64,000 bases of DNA from Megaleporinus macrocephalus (GCA_021613375.1 CM038720.1:18933215-18997214), one strand, 5' to 3'; counted from the stretch's first letter, positions 39,901 to 52,839 are shown. Translations and numbers: made by a program. Notes: a model not told the origin generated them from the sequence alone.

Positions 39901-41204
39901 ATATTGTTACAGACAGATGTTTCTAATATGATGCCCAAGGCTGATCCTGGTGATCTGTCTCCATGAAACGTAGTTTCAACACACATGATTCTAACATTCA
40001 GATGGAACTGAATTGTCTTGGCTCACTGGGATAAGACTCGGGCACCCTAGCCTTATGAATGCTCATTTTTCAAGTCGTTTCCGGGAAGCCATAAAAAAGG
40101 AAATAGATACGTCCAGAATGATGAACAGACCTGTAGATGGTTCCAGACTTCATGCTGTTCCCCCTAAAAATGTGAATAAAGCATCTACAAATAAATTCTG
40201 AGGTCCAGTTTATAATACTGTTATGTATACAATATTAATGTACATAATAACAAAAACTGTTCATGAGCAGTGACTGGTGATTCTGAACTGCAGCAGTGTC
40301 AACAGGTCAATCCAGCAGATCCCCATCAATTTTCATTTTGGCTGCATTTCATGCAAAACCATAAAAAATGCTTGAGTTAACAGGACCGTACCAGAGCCCT
40401 CCCCACCCCAACCTCCCCCCTTTAATTAGAAGCTTTGCTTGATGATTACACCCTTGCACCCTGTGTGTGAAGGACGCGACTGCTATATGTGCGTGTGTGT
40501 GTGTGTGTCGGTGATGGGTGAGTTTAATTTCTTTCCCCTGGGAAAATGTTTGTCCATGGTCGCATATGTTTTGCAGGGGTTACCAGCAGTTTTTCACACA
40601 CAAGTAAACAAGCTCCCAAGCTGTGGCTTTATGAGCAGAGCGCGTATGTTTACCATCGTCACACACACAAAGCTTTGAGGGCTAAAAAATTATTTAGCTA
40701 ATGTGCTCATGTAAATTATAGTTGACGTAGGAAAAGCTTGACTTCATGCCATGATTTTAAATCAAAGGCTACTAGGTCACAATTTAATGTACTTTCTGAA
40801 ATCTGTTTCACACAGTCAATGTCTCTGTAGCATAGATCTGCAGTTCCGCTGCTTCTGAGAAAACCCATCATACACATAAGACCCATTTGAGTGACCCTTT
40901 TGCAAACTCTGCGTAGCCTTTTGACACTCCCAAGCGCAACCCATAAGAGGTCAAGCTTCTGCCTTTAAAGGAATACGCCAACACACACCAACTACTGCTG
41001 TGTCTGTAGCATGCAGTTGATTACTATAGATTAAAATTTACACTCATTTTCCAGCATTTAGAAAACTTTTAACTTGAAACTTATTTACAATAGGAGCCAT
41101 TGGGCAATTGAACTTTGTCAGTAAATGCTTGATAAAGCAAACTAAATGCAACCTTTTTAACACTAAACCACCATAGTAAACAAGCATTTCTACACTACTA
41201 AAAA
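39901..41204. other. non-coding; short (GT)n at 40490-40508
   Basis: No gene is recognised. The GT run is a small microsatellite. Confidence 0.45.
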
Positions 41205-41480
41205 AATCGAATCAAATTTATTTGTATAGCGCTTTTTACTACTGATGTCGAGACAAAGCAACTTTACAAAAATGTAGTAATAAGACATGTTCAACAGAGC
41301 ATAAATAAGAAGAAGCATAAAATCATAAACAAGTCATAAAAAATCATAAAAAATCCTCTGCTGAGCAAGACGGAGGCAACAGTGGCAATGAAAAACTCCC
41401 TGGAGGAAGAAACCTTGGGAAGAACCAAGCCTCATAAGGGGAGGCCTGTCCTCCTCTGATCAAACTACTCATACAGTACT
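41205..41480 (-). repeat. teleost interspersed repeat (family D, copy 2)
   Basis: It begins GAATCAAATTTATTTGTATA followed by GCGCTTTTTACTACTG, and includes AGCAACTTTACAAAAATG and GAAAAACTCCCTGGAGGAAG. On the minus strand this reads as the family at 34110-34320, with the GGTTTCTTCCTCCAGGG core and an end near AAGCGCTATACAAATAAATT. Confidence 0.7.
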
Positions 41481-43826
41481 GATAAAATCACTGTACCACA
41501 TATACTTCTGTGCAACTGCTCAGATGTGCTTATGTAATCATAATATGATATAACTAAGGAAACTGTAGAACAGATGAAGAACAGTGAGAGTAATGATGAC
41601 AGTTTATGAAGGTAGAAGGTTAGTGTTAACTAGTTAGAGTCCATGTTCATTTTAATACAGTCTGTAGTGGAGGTTAAGTAGCTAGTTTGAGGCTCAGTAG
41701 CTGGAATGACACAGGTAACAGCAGGGCCTAATGATCGGTCTGGTGGGGTAGCAGGAGAACCTGGCAGTCAGGCTTCCATCGGTGTCAGTCTGGAAAGGTC
41801 ATAAAAGAGGTAGAATTAGTTCTGTTTGGATTTGGATTTATGGAGTAGAGAGAATGCACAACATTATCAGAGTGTGGCTAATGACTATATAACCGCATAA
41901 CTAAAAGGAGAGAACCAGAAGGTAACCCAACAGCGGGGGCACCCTGAAACTTTCTTGAGGATTCTTTTGTAAAAACAATGGCTCAATACAGAGCCATATA
42001 CGTTCAATGATCTATTTGCATGCTTACTTGGTTCTTCAGACCTCTAGTCACTGGTTGTGGCCTTGGATAAGGCCCTTACTGCACCACTGCCCCAGGAGGC
42101 GCTGCTCTGCTTGCATAGTTAGGTAGAAAAATGACACCTGAGGTCTGCAGAGCCAGAGAAATTTAGAGAAGTTAGGAAGAGTAACCGGCTGTACAGCAAT
42201 ACAGGGCGTTATGCTCCCTCTTTAACCACACATGACTTTTTACTGTAGTGTTCAGAAAACTGGACACAGAAAGATGTTACGGTTCTATTCTAATTGACTT
42301 CTATTCTACCAGAACGTTGCTGATGTTTCTATTAGGCTTTCTGTGAAACTGAATCTCACTGAGGAGCTCTCATACTTACTTAGGATGCATAATGCGGCAC
42401 AATGCTGTTGAAAAACGAAGTTCATTCAGGTCCAGGAGTGCTTGTTTAACAGTATGCAAAAGAACAGGAGCAGATCAATAGCTATGCCGACACACTGCTA
42501 ACAGTGAGCGGTGTGGAATGATGAGGGTGAGGGCCACTCTCATCACTATGCATCACCTTCCTCAAGGCTTCCCAGGGCTCTGCATGTACCAATCAAGCGC
42601 ATTGCATCGCGAGGAGGGAGCGTTTAGCACTGCCGGCTCCGCTGCTGAAAAAAAACTAGTGTTTAATTAATGGGGGGCAAGGAGGCCTTGTTGTCAGGAG
42701 GCAGTTAAGCTAACGATCAGAGGAAAAGTGCAACCGTCTGCAATAATCCATACACTTATGTTCAGAATTCGCCGCTATGAAGGACACTAAGCTTCGCTGC
42801 TTAGTCAGTGTATTCACAATGTGGAGACACTTCATCCATATCAAATCAATGCCGGGGCGCTTTAGGCAAATAGAGCCAGTTTAGTCAGCTACTTAACTGC
42901 AGCTACTGAGGAATGAGTGGCTCGAAGGTAAACGCTGTAACGTCTAGGTAGATTTAGTTGATTTTGCAGGTACTCCAACTTTTAGTTATTGCGTACGGTA
43001 AATTGGTGTCTAAAGACAGATGGAGCTTCAAAAGGATAAGCTGGGGTCACCAGCAGTTGAGACAGAACCGCTGGACTGATTTTCCCCTTAGAAAGACCAA
43101 ATTAATGATGGTTGTCTGCTTTATGAAGCTTCTCAGCTTGTAAAACCTGAAGCCAGTAAAGCAACACACTGACCTATGTGACAGTTGAGCTTTATAGGAG
43201 GAACTTCGCATACGGCTCTGGTTAAATGGGAGATTTCACCTTACTTCTAAACAAACGGTGCTAAAAGAGGCAGGAATGAGGCAAAGAACAGCTGGCAGAA
43301 ACAATCGAAAATAGGGGCGTGGCTCAATCTGTGGGTTCATACCATTCTGGGGCAGTTAGACATGTGCTGTTGTAGAATCTGTTGTCCCAACCTTAATCAA
43401 GCAATCATGTCTTTTTATGTTACGGCTGAGTCCTAGCAACAGAGATAGTAAAGAAACTGGCAGGTGTGCTTAAAAGCAACGCACCGAGGCTGAGCTGATT
43501 ACAGACAGAAATACGGAGGCAGACGAATCCTGAATTGGATCATTTTTCCCCCAATTTGCTTTCCCATAGCGCAGAGCATGAAATAGCCTGCTTGCTCAAT
43601 TTGATCACTCTCCACCGTGCCTCACAGTCCTGAGGGCTTTTTTTGGATGACGTGATTGATTTCTGGAACATCTACAACTGCAACAAATACTCTTGGGTGA
43701 GCACACTGTGCCAAACAGAAAGAGAGAGAGAGAGAGTAGGAGGAAGAGGAGGGAGGATGAAGGCACTGTTCTGCAGGGGAGCGTTCAATTTGCCGGCTCA
43801 TTTGCAGCAAGTATGTACAGGTGGAC
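41481..43826. other. non-coding; unique-looking block 42460-43640
   Basis: No gene is supported. The block has moderate GC, few low-complexity tracts and motifs such as TGTTTAATTAATGGGGGGCA near 42660. A short (GA)n lies at 43720-43735. Confidence 0.35.
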
Positions 43827-43851
43827 AACACACACACACACACACACACAC
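43827..43851. repeat. (CA)n microsatellite
   Basis: About 25 bases of CA dinucleotides. Confidence 0.95.
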
Positions 43852-45279
43852 GGACACAGTATGGCTTGGTAGGTGTGCAAGCATCTGTTTGCCAAAGTAC
43901 AGTTAACAATCTGCATTTTCAAGGACGATGGGATGCAGCAAACAAGAAACGCTCCTCGCAGTTTCCTGTTCCAGGTCTATATATTTCCGCTCCTCACTCA
44001 AACAAACAAATAAACACTGTTTACATTCATGCACTGACTCAAATTAAGCATGCAATTCCTAACACCCCCTCCAACCCCCACCCAGCTCCCAAAAAATACA
44101 CTCCCTGTTGAGTCCTGGATTTTAGCTCCCCTTGCACCGGCACATTTCCTGTCGCTGTTTAAACTCTGATCAACCAAGAGGCGCCGGATGAACCCCTGTG
44201 CAAATGTGGTCCTTTGGAAAATTCTGCTTTTCCACTGCAGGGTAACTGAGCTTGACCCTACTTGCCTTTCTTGGTTTTCCATTAGGCAAACCTGGTACTA
44301 TTATTGGTTTCAACTTTGTTCCAAGTGAACTGAGCCAATTTTAAAAGATGACCTAGAAACACTGCAGACGTCTGAATGGTTGAATAGAGAGAATCGCCAG
44401 GAGTGAGAAGACCCATGTCCACACTACATATATGCCAAAGTTACATCAAGCAAGTCCTATACTTGCAGTGTAAAATAAAGTAGCTGGTACCAAAAGGCAG
44501 CACCGTCCAGTTGAGTCTTCTACTTCTTCTGATGAGCCTTTCATGCTGATGAGGTTTGTCCAACAACATGCTACATAGTGGGCCAGTGCATCACTACTCC
44601 TGCACCAATCAAATCTTCCTGTAGGTCACAGGCAGTAATGAAGGGGATTGGCTTTGCAGCCCTGATCAACCAAGTTTTTACAGAGATTTTTTCAGAATTA
44701 GTGTTAATATTCTAGTGTTATTTATATGGCACAACACCCTGACTTGGATTAAGACATAATGAGTCAAATGAACTGACTGTTTTCCTCAATATGTTAAATT
44801 CAGTGAATAAATGTGTAGAGATGTGACATATTCAAATTGGTTTTAAGTGTAACTTTAACAACTTTATCCTGATTTGAGTCACTTTTAGTTTTCAAGACGG
44901 GACATTTTGTCCTAAAAATGTACAAAAACAAAAACATACAAACACACTAAAAGTGCTCACAGATCTGGAATCTTGGAATGACCCTTGAAACCACTTGCCA
45001 GCATTCCCTCTGCTTTTTTGACAGATGTTCTCAGAACAGGTGACCGTGGTCTGATAGACTTATCCCACCATGAGACACGGCTGGATGCAGTGCTGGAAGG
45101 GCAAGACAAGTTCACCATTAATACCCTGGGAGCAGGAAGCTGAAACTCAATACTTCAAATAAAGCGTCACTTGGGCTAGGAATGATGGGACAACTAAATT
45201 TGTGGACCACAAAGTCAGAAGCTCAGCAGAAGTTACGTTATAAATCTTATTGCTTATCTTTTTTGCTTAGACCTGTCTT
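43852..45279. other. non-coding, nothing recognised
   Basis: Overlapping frames of about 95 codons on both strands around 43820-44280 look accidental. Confidence 0.45.
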
Positions 45280-45600
45280 TCCGCCTTCGTGATTCACATT
45301 CGTCAAGTGTAGCGTCATGTAGCAGAGCGCTGCTAGAAAGTGGCGGCAGGGAGAGCCAGTAAATTCCGGGTTTAAGTTGTTTTTTACACCCTGCTGATAT
45401 AAACTGAATGAATTAAAGTGTTTAGCATCAATCATCACAGCTGGTATCAGTTTACTACCTCTTCCCAGACTCACTGTTTACTGAGCTGAGCTAATAGACA
45501 ATTAGCATTTGTCTTTTTATCTAAAAGACTGGCTGCGTTTATATTTTAAGCTACCTGTGATCAAAACTGCCAACAGTGATCAACATGCATTATTGCATAT
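45280..45600. repeat. dispersed repeat (family C, copy 2)
   Basis: Shares TATCAGTTTACTACCTCTTC and downstream blocks with 33540-34020, in the same order and orientation. Confidence 0.65.
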
Positions 45601-45609
45601 TGAGTTTAG

Positions 45610-45700
45610 TCTGTAATTGTAGAACTACAAAAGTGCACCTATATGCTAAGTGGAGCTGATACAATGGGCGTAAAAACAAGTTATGGCTAATTGGTTTAAA
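45610..45700. mobile_element. end fragment of the palindromic element (family B)
   Basis: CTGTAATTGTAGAACTACAA followed by GCTAAGTGGAGCTGATACAA matches the right end of the copy at 47345-47855 (TTATTGTAGAACTAGAAGG, then GGTAAGTGGAGCTGATCAAA). Confidence 0.6.
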
Positions 45701-47344
45701 TACAACAACAATAAATGATCTTGTTTTGTCTGGATTGACTCTTTTCTCCAGATAGTAAAATAAAAATACAAATGAAGAAGTGAATTATGATGTCCACACA
45801 CTGCTCATATTTGATATTTAGTATTATTTAGAAGAACTGCATGTCCTTGTCGTGCTAAACTCACAGGTGTAAGCCAAGAACATCTATATACAACATCTCA
45901 AGGCTCTAAATGGTTTTGCACACATGACTGCAAATACCTAACACCCTGTTCTTCTCCCAGGAGCTACAAAAATAAGCTGATGGCTTTAAACTCTTTCCAA
46001 AACACAGTAGAAAGACCCATCCAACAGAGCAGAAATGTTAATGCTTGCAGGAATATTCCTAAAATCAGGTTTTAGTGGTTTAGCCCTTGTAAACATATGA
46101 TAAAGCACAGTTTGAAGCCATTTGTCATTTGAGTGCTAATTTAAACTCAATAGCAGAAGTGCGTGGGCAGCACAGATATGATGCACGAGTTTCGATGTTA
46201 TGGATTGTTTAAGTAGGTCCCCTAAAAAGAAAATTGATCTGCCATTAGCAATGTCCCTCACTGCCAGGATACGCAGCCACTGTGGGAGGGAAAAAAAAAA
46301 GGGAAGGGGGGCAAAGTCCTGGATCGATCCAAAGACAAAGTTTTTAATAAACACATATCTCATGGATTACAGAGAAGGCCAGATGCTAATGACATTCACG
46401 ACCTATAAATTGTGCTGGAGATGGATGCGATGCCGCTAGGGGTTGGAGCCGGATTGGGACGGGGACAGACTGCACTTGTAGCGGCGCTTATGGAAATCTG
46501 AATGATCGATCAGTATCAATACTGCAAACCTGGAGCGGAGGAGCCATCCATAACGCAGTGCTTTTAATGAGAAAAGTGGGGAGTTTGGGAGAAGTTCAGC
46601 GTGAAGGATGGCGGAGAAAGGACAGCGATGGAAGGAGCAGGCCAGACACACGGGGGGTGGGGGTTGATGCTCAGTCGGCAGATGACAGGACAAGGACCCT
46701 ATCTAGAGCCGAAGACAAATGACCACCACGGACGAAAGATAATGTTATCGCCCGATGTCCTTCGCTCCGTGCATATTTCCCACACTTGACTCTGTAGAAC
46801 AAAACCTAATATCCTCAAGAAAAATAGGGCAACCTGCACACTGTATTGACGCTACAGACAGATGCACAAAAGGGCTTTTAGATTTTCAGATGAAGATGTT
46901 TTTTGTGTGATTATTTTTCCGCCAGGCATGAGAAAATAGTGCAAGAGGAAAAGTATTTATGGATTTCCAATCTCAGACCTGAAGAAGACAAGAAAATAGT
47001 CTTTGATGGCTCATTATTGATCAGACCAGACTTTCTCTCAGTCATGGATAAACCTCCTCTAACAGTGAAACTGATTGTTTCTTTTTTTCATATGTACAGC
47101 ATCCAGTCGTTTTGTGATGCAGTCATTTGAGCACTAAAGCATTGAGTTTTTCACACCAAACACACAGAAGTTCATGGCAGTCATAGCACATGGTTTACAT
47201 CATTTTTATACTCAGTAAACCTCAGTAACCTCTCATTTCTAGCCGCTGGATCAAAGCAGTCATACGTCACTTCCCTTTTGGATAAGAGACATATAGAAGT
47301 ATGTGGGAGCTTAAAGGGAGCATAATTAAGCCTAATAAGGGGAG
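45701..47344. other. non-coding; unique-looking block 46180-46800
   Basis: The block includes CCATTAGCAATGTCCCTCAC and ATGGAAATCTGAATGATCGA and has no recognisable repeats; it is a candidate conserved element. No protein is recognised. Confidence 0.35.
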
Positions 47345-47855
47345 AAATGTACCCTAACCATACCACCAAGGTGCCCACCACAGCATAACAGAGCCACCGG
47401 AGCCTTACTGGACAACTGAGATGGTGGTGGGGTGTTAGTGTATATTGTGCTAGTATGAGTGGACCAGACTCAGCAGTGCTGATATAGTTTTCAAAACACT
47501 GTATCCACTCACTGTCTACTCTAGTGGATACTTCTACCTTGTTGATCATTAGTGGTCCACATGATGAAGGACTACAGGATGTGTAACTGTATCTAATGAA
47601 GTAGACAGTGAGTGCACACTGTGGTTACTCCATCAGCAGAATAATTCACCACCTAAATAATACCTGCTCTATGGTGGTCCTGACTAGTGAAGAACAGGGC
47701 AACAAAGTATACAGAGAAACAGATGGACTATGTTCTGTTATTGTAGAACTAGAAGGTGGTCCTGTGTGGTAAGTGGAGCTGATCAAATGAATAATGAGTG
47801 CAGATACAAGCAGGTGGTTTTAGTGTTATGGCTGATCAGTGTATATGCACACACT
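47345..47855. mobile_element. palindromic interspersed element (family B, copy 2)
   Basis: It contains GATGGTGGTGGGGTGTTAGT and ATGAGTGGACCAGACTCAGC in the left half, then CACCACCTAAATAATACCTG, TGAAGAACAGGGCAACAAAG and GTTATGGCTGATCAGTGTAT in the right half. These are the standard blocks of the family at 8640-9110, here in a longer, less symmetrical version. Confidence 0.7.
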
Positions 47856-50544
47856 ACAAAAGTTTGCAGTGAAGTTGATCTGTCTTCAAAACAATCTTTA
47901 GGTACATCTAGTATAACAAACACGTTTCTTTCCAGGAAACTAACATTTAGCGATGAAGCCCATTCTCGCCACCACACTCTGATGATAACAGTCCCTTACT
48001 TGAACCAGTTTTAATTATTTTTTATGTAACACGTCTGATTCAGCTAATCCCGCCTTTCAGGACTATCTGAAAGGAAGAATCAGGTGGATCTCATTAGAGC
48101 TGTAATAAAGCTATGCAGGAGAACCAGGAGCTAAACTCATTAAGAATCAGTTTGCTGGACCCTGTTGCTCCTGATATTTAGCCAAACTCCATTGTTCTGT
48201 GCTAATGAACAGATTACTGCCTGTTATCTCCTAAAAAATAGGTTTTATTGTAAGTGCTGCTTCTGAACTCGCCCTGTGGTGCATTTACTCAATTTCATCA
48301 AATGACAAACCAACTGACAAGAAACTGAACGGATTACTCTTTCTTAAACCCGGAGGCTGTCTGTAGCTTGTTTATGAGTTATAATTCCCTCCATCACTAC
48401 AATACGCCGAAGGGATTGATGTCGCCGACTGTGTGCGCGCGTCTGGTCCGGCATCTTGAAAAGTGGCAGACACTGGAGCAGATGGGCAGGGGCAGAAACA
48501 GGCTGGGCCGGCACAGTCTGCAGCGCATCCAGAGCTGCTGACGGAGAGAGGGAGCAATAGAGCACCTGGCAAAGGCACAGGACCTTCTGTCGTGCTGCTG
48601 TTAATTGGCTTGACTGGGAAAACGTCTCGCCTCTGAACGTCATCAATTTGAGACATTTGCTTAAGTGAAGCTCCGGTCCTGCAGGCACTGCTAAAAGAGG
48701 AAGGACAACCTCTTCACGTCCTCTCTGCACCTAAATGAGCAGTTTCGGGGAAGCTGCCGTCAGTTGCGCTTTGTATTGCTGTCATAGAGACGAGAGGTCG
48801 AATCATTAGGATTTTACTGACACTGATGCTGCTTAATGATACCAATACTTATCAATACTCTTATTAAGTCTACTCTCCATAAAAAAACAAAGACATGACA
48901 TGAAAAGATATGAAAAGTCTGGGTTCAACTCCCTACAGCTGAACATATTACCAAACATAAGCAATATAAGATTAGTGGCCCCTGTTCATCAAGACAGTTT
49001 ACACTAAATTCAGTCTTAGTCTAATTAGCAGTCTTCTGTTTATGCATTGTGAGCTTCAGTACAGACTCAGCTTAGTTATTACTACTATACTGATAACCTG
49101 ATTAAAACTATTAAACTATTAAACATTTTCTGATTGAGAATATCAAACTATCCGACCTGTAGTTTTAACTCCAGGCTGAAGTCAACTTCCTATTCTCCAG
49201 CTTCTTGTTTGGATTTTCTTGTTCCACCTTAATTGGTGCAGCAGTTATTGATATAGAATGGAAAAAACATGAACAAGCAGCAGGCAGATAGAAAGCTGAC
49301 TTTGTAGTTTTAAAAAATGTAATGGTATATTTTGGATTGAGGTGATCTAAAACACAAAATATCCTACCTGGAGTTTTATGCAAGAATCTACCTGTAAATA
49401 TGCATGACAGAGGGATAGTAGTCATAACACCAAAAGGCTGCACTAAGAACATGGGTGCAGCAGCTGCTGTGCTAAAGCTAACATGCTGCATTGCTTCTGA
49501 TTTATAGAATGAATGTATATGTGTAATATGAGGATGCTGGACTTTGTTACCTCCTTTACATGAAACTATGATGTCTACGTAGTTCAGTTGGAAGAAAAGA
49601 AAGAAGAACAAAGATTATAATGTGAAGTTCTGACTTCTAAGAACCCTGAATAATAATACTCTGGCTGAGTAGATTGTGCTGGTTCTTTGCTGTTTCTGCT
49701 GTTTCAACGAAAAAACCCAGACCCGTGATAATGTAGAGTTTATCTAGGAGATTCTTAATGCTGTAATATATTACATTTAGTGAGTCCACACTTTTGATCA
49801 AGTCATACTTTCAGGCATGACTGGACAGCACAGAATGACGGAAATGGTTAGAATACTTGTGAATGCGTAACACAGACCAGCGCACTCCCTGTTGATCCAG
49901 TCTAACACCAACCATTTTAAATTGGCTGCTTTCTAGAAAGAATTAATGTTGTACCTACAGCAGGACCATTTCTCCAGGAGCTTATCGATATATCAGTACT
50001 GACCAAGTCAGTAACCAATTTAGCTCTGGCTCTTGATACCCGTTCCTAACAGAGAGTTAGAATACACCTAATTTCTGGGAGGTCATTTACTTATAAACAA
50101 TTCCTCAAGCGGATTAGCAGTTAATACATATTTGAAAAGATTTCTTATCGTATTAGGAAAGACAAGGAGAACAGCAGTTTAGATTAGAGTTAGACTTTAT
50201 TGTATACAATAGAGGGAAGATTTACAGTAAAGTAATACGATTTTTTTTTGCAGAAAATATACAAAAAGGGTTAATGCACAGACAAAAGACAGTATATTTA
50301 TAAATGCTGATCAGCAACATGAATATTACTCAGAAAAAAACAGGCTGGCAGTTTCCATTACTGACCAATTGCTCAGGAGTTACAGTGGCGGTGGACTTAC
50401 ATTAGCTTTTCTCATGATTCAGTTTGTGTTTGTAATGTTAAATCAACAAATGCACTGACAGACCTTAACTTCAGGTCCCTCTCTTGGTCCCCTGATAAAT
50501 CAGGAGACAAGAATAGGAAAGCAATAATTTGGTCTTTTGAATAG
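47856..50544. other. intergenic region just downstream of galt
   Basis: No gene is recognised. The part 48350-48730 is GC-richer and unique-looking. 48790-50050 may hold a decayed element: GATTTTACTGACACTGATG-like start, GATACCCGTTCCTAAC end. 49173-49260 carries the reverse form of the 31.7 kb motif. The galt transcript is expected to end near 50520. Confidence 0.4.
49173..49260 (-). repeat. single copy of the 31.7 kb repeat motif
   Basis: GGCTGAAGTCAACTTCCTAT and CCAGCTTCTTGT match 31658-31692. CCACCTTAATTGGTGCAGCA (from 49224) is the reverse complement form of the tandem core motif. Confidence 0.65.
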
Positions 50545-50550
50545 TTTATT
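50545..50550 (-). promoter_or_regulatory. galt: poly(A) signal AATAAA of galt
   Basis: The plus strand reads TTTATT, so the minus strand carries AATAAA about 82 bases after the galt stop codon. It is the first canonical hexamer downstream of the stop. Confidence 0.6.
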
Positions 50551-50631
50551 TTAACGTTAGCATTTTTCTTCAGCAGATCTTCCTGAATGTCTCCTCCAAA
50601 TTCTGGCAGTCCGTACTTACTTTAACTCCAT
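50545..50631 (-). other. galt: galt 3' untranslated region (minimum extent)
   Basis: Sequence after the TAA stop up to a canonical AATAAA poly(A) hexamer on the minus strand. The cleavage site is expected 10-30 bases further on, around 50515-50535, giving a short 3' UTR of roughly 100-115 bases. Inferred from the hexamer only; a longer UTR using a later signal cannot be excluded. Confidence 0.6.
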
Positions 50632-50706
50632 TTACAAGCTTGTTTGTCCCTCCTTCACTCTGTTCTTGTAGTGCTCCTCGGAGAGTGCCCGTAATCTCTC
50701 AGCAGC
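50632..50706 (-). CDS. galt: galt last coding exon with stop codon
   Basis: On the minus strand an acceptor ending TGTCCACAG is followed by an open frame that reads AAERLRALSEEHYK, then ten more residues and TAA. The AAERLRAL start directly continues the LTPEQ end of the exon at 58908 and matches the C-terminus of vertebrate and bacterial GalT. The phase is 0 on both sides, so the join is in frame. The exon gives 24 residues ending in SL. The tail after HYK is divergent in GalT proteins, so its exact sequence is not diagnostic. The conserved helix start and the splice phase make the call secure despite the small size. Confidence 0.92.
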   Translation of the reverse strand, partial: AAERLRALSEEHYKNRVKEGQTSL

Positions 50707-50944
50707 CTGTGGACACAAAGTTAGCAAATCAATTGCAATGAATGGGTTCAGTCGGAAACAGTCTGGACCTTATAGGCTCTCAGGAAAGGCTTAATGATTT
50801 ATGGGAACTGAAATCAAACATGTCTACAAATTTTAGATCAATATAGACCAAATATAGATCAAATATACATCAAAACACCTCAGCCATGAAGTCGCAGACC
50901 AAAATTAAAGTGGATAAAAATCTTCTCTTGCGTCCCTCACTACA

Positions 50945-51480
50945 GAGTTTAAGAGCTGTGCCTCAGGAGCTTCATTAAATGGAATCCCACGGCCAAGTGT
51001 CTGCACACAAGTCTAAGATCTTACTTGCAATGCCAAGTGTCAACTGGAGTGGCATAAAAGTTTGGACCCTTAGCTCCAGTGAAGGGTGATGCTAACATTA
51101 CAGTGTGTTAAGACATTTTACACAACTATATGTTTCCAACTCTGTGTTTGAGGAAGATCCTTTAATTTTCCAGCATGACCGTGTCCCTGTGCACAAAGCA
51201 CCTGAGGAGTTTGGTGTGTTGGAACTCCAGTGGACCTGACCTCAACCCCGTGGCCCAATGAAATGAACTGGAATATCAATTGTGAGATTGTACCTGACCT
51301 CACAAATGCTCTTTTGATTGAATGACCACAATGTACCAGAGACATACTCCAAGATCTTGAGAAAACCTCCCCAGAGGAGGACAAAGGTGGGGGGCAACTC
51401 ACCCTTATTAAAGCCCATTTAGTTTTGGAACTGGATGTACAACAACCTCATATAGAAGGGACAGACCCAAACTGATAAAC
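50945..51480 (+). mobile_element. Tc1-like transposase relic (family E), within the galt intron
   Basis: Plus-strand translation, with breaks, gives FQHDRVPVHKAPEEFGVLEL, then DLTNALLIE-like and LP(K)PPQRRTKVGG-like blocks. These are the C-terminal catalytic landmarks of a Tc1-like transposase (the FQHDN..VHKA and P.LTNAL signatures). Nucleotide blocks AGCTTCATTAAATGGAATCC and GTGTCAACTGGAGTGGCATA place its left part near 50960-51060. The catalytic-motif residues are partly replaced and several stops are present. It lies antisense to galt. Confidence 0.75.
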
Positions 51481-51539
51481 TATTGAGACTGATTTAAGTT
51501 TACAGTGTTTATTAAAGCGGCACAGCTTTTCTAGTCTTT

Positions 51540-51829
51540 ATACAGATATACAGGCTTTGCGGTACAGTAAACCAATCGCGTGCGCTGTAAGATCACCGAA
51601 GGCGCTCCTCAGCCAATCAGATCTGTGCAGATTCGGGAGTGCGGCGCGAACACAGGCGAAGTACGAAGCGAGAATCCGCAGTCAGAGAGTAAAGCAAGTC
51701 AGAGAGAAAGGCTTGTACAGACGGCGTGCTCTGAAAAAAGGAAAGTCGATGACTTCATTTAAAGCAGCCATGTATATCTCTCTGAGAGGGGCTGGAGCCA
51801 AGCCCAGCGTCATCGGGCATTAGCAGGGT
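51540..51829. other. CpG-containing stretch with two CCAAT boxes
   Basis: CpG is unusually frequent for this window. CCAATCGCGTGCGC (51572) and CAGCCAATCAGATC (51610) contain CCAAT motifs. An 88-codon open frame (51557-51823) resembles nothing known. It could be the promoter part of a transposon or a cryptic promoter; evidence is compositional only. Confidence 0.35.
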
Positions 51830-52035
51830 ACACCATGGACAGGTCGCAAGTCCATCACACGGCCAACACACACTCACGCACTCATACCTACGGGCAATTG
51901 AGAGTGAGTTATCAACATAATATGCATGTGTTTGGACTGTGGGAGGAAACCGGAGTACCCGGAGGAACCCACTCAAGCACAGGGAGTATATGCACACTCC
52001 ACACAGAACGGCCCGGATATCTCATGTGTGTAAGA
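51830..52035 (+). repeat. teleost interspersed repeat with the TTTGGACTGTGGGAGGAAAC core
   Basis: It contains GGACAGGTCGCAAGTCCATC, ACACACTCACGCACTCATAC, TTTGGACTGTGGGAGGAAAC and a CACTCCACACAGAACG end, a well-known pattern scattered through fish genomes. I do not assign it to a class. Confidence 0.75.
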
Positions 52036-52839
52036 ATGTAAGAACTTTCAGCCCAGATTTAAAGTCCTGGCTGGACAACCAAAAGCTCACTTCTCTCATT
52101 AAACAAGAGAAAGTGTAAGAGAGGGATAAAAGAGGGAAATAAACTGTAAAGATGTGAAATTGAGTTAACAAGACTCCACGTTGTATTTACTTTTTCTCTA
52201 AATAAGCATGTTATGATGCACTTTTTTCAAAAGCATTTTTAATGTAGCACTTGTTTTTACTTATAGTGAGAAAAAAAAATTTGAAGTTTAATAAATAATT
52301 CATTACGTTCAGCATTTAAAACAATAAATATTATTAAAATGGTATACTGAAAGGTATTTGTGATTTGTTTTGTCTTTCAGTTGCTGAGGACAACATGCTG
52401 ATATTAGGCTATTCCACTATACACGATATGGCATTGAATCATAACACTCATAAATTATGAGGGCCCGGACCTGGCCCTGAGGAAATTTCCTCTATCTGGA
52501 CCGTACTGAATTCTAATTAAATACCCCTGGTGTAAAATATGTGTTACTGTCCTACAGACTTCAAATGTCAAGTGTATTAAATTTTGAAGAGCCAAAAACA
52601 TGCATGTGTTTAGTGCTAACATACTATTAGAAATCCCATAGCAAATTAGCATTAGCACGAGGTTTTTCTTACTTTTTGAATGAGTATTGATATTTATGGC
52701 CAGGACTGAAGGCCAGGCTCTAACAGTCACCGTTCACCACTGGACGGCTTCAACTTCACATTGCTTAAGTGGACCAAGGGCCACCAATATATCAATTTAA
52801 ATATGCAACAGGAAATCGACTCCACTTTAAAGCAAGAGA

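Noticed and set aside
48344..48730. 128-codon minus-strand open frame
   Set aside because: GC-richer sequence reduces stops; a second overlapping frame is equally open, and neither resembles a protein.
49165..49611. 148-codon minus-strand open frame just downstream of galt
   Set aside because: Overlaps a dispersed repeat motif and has no family resemblance; it lies beyond the galt poly(A) signal.
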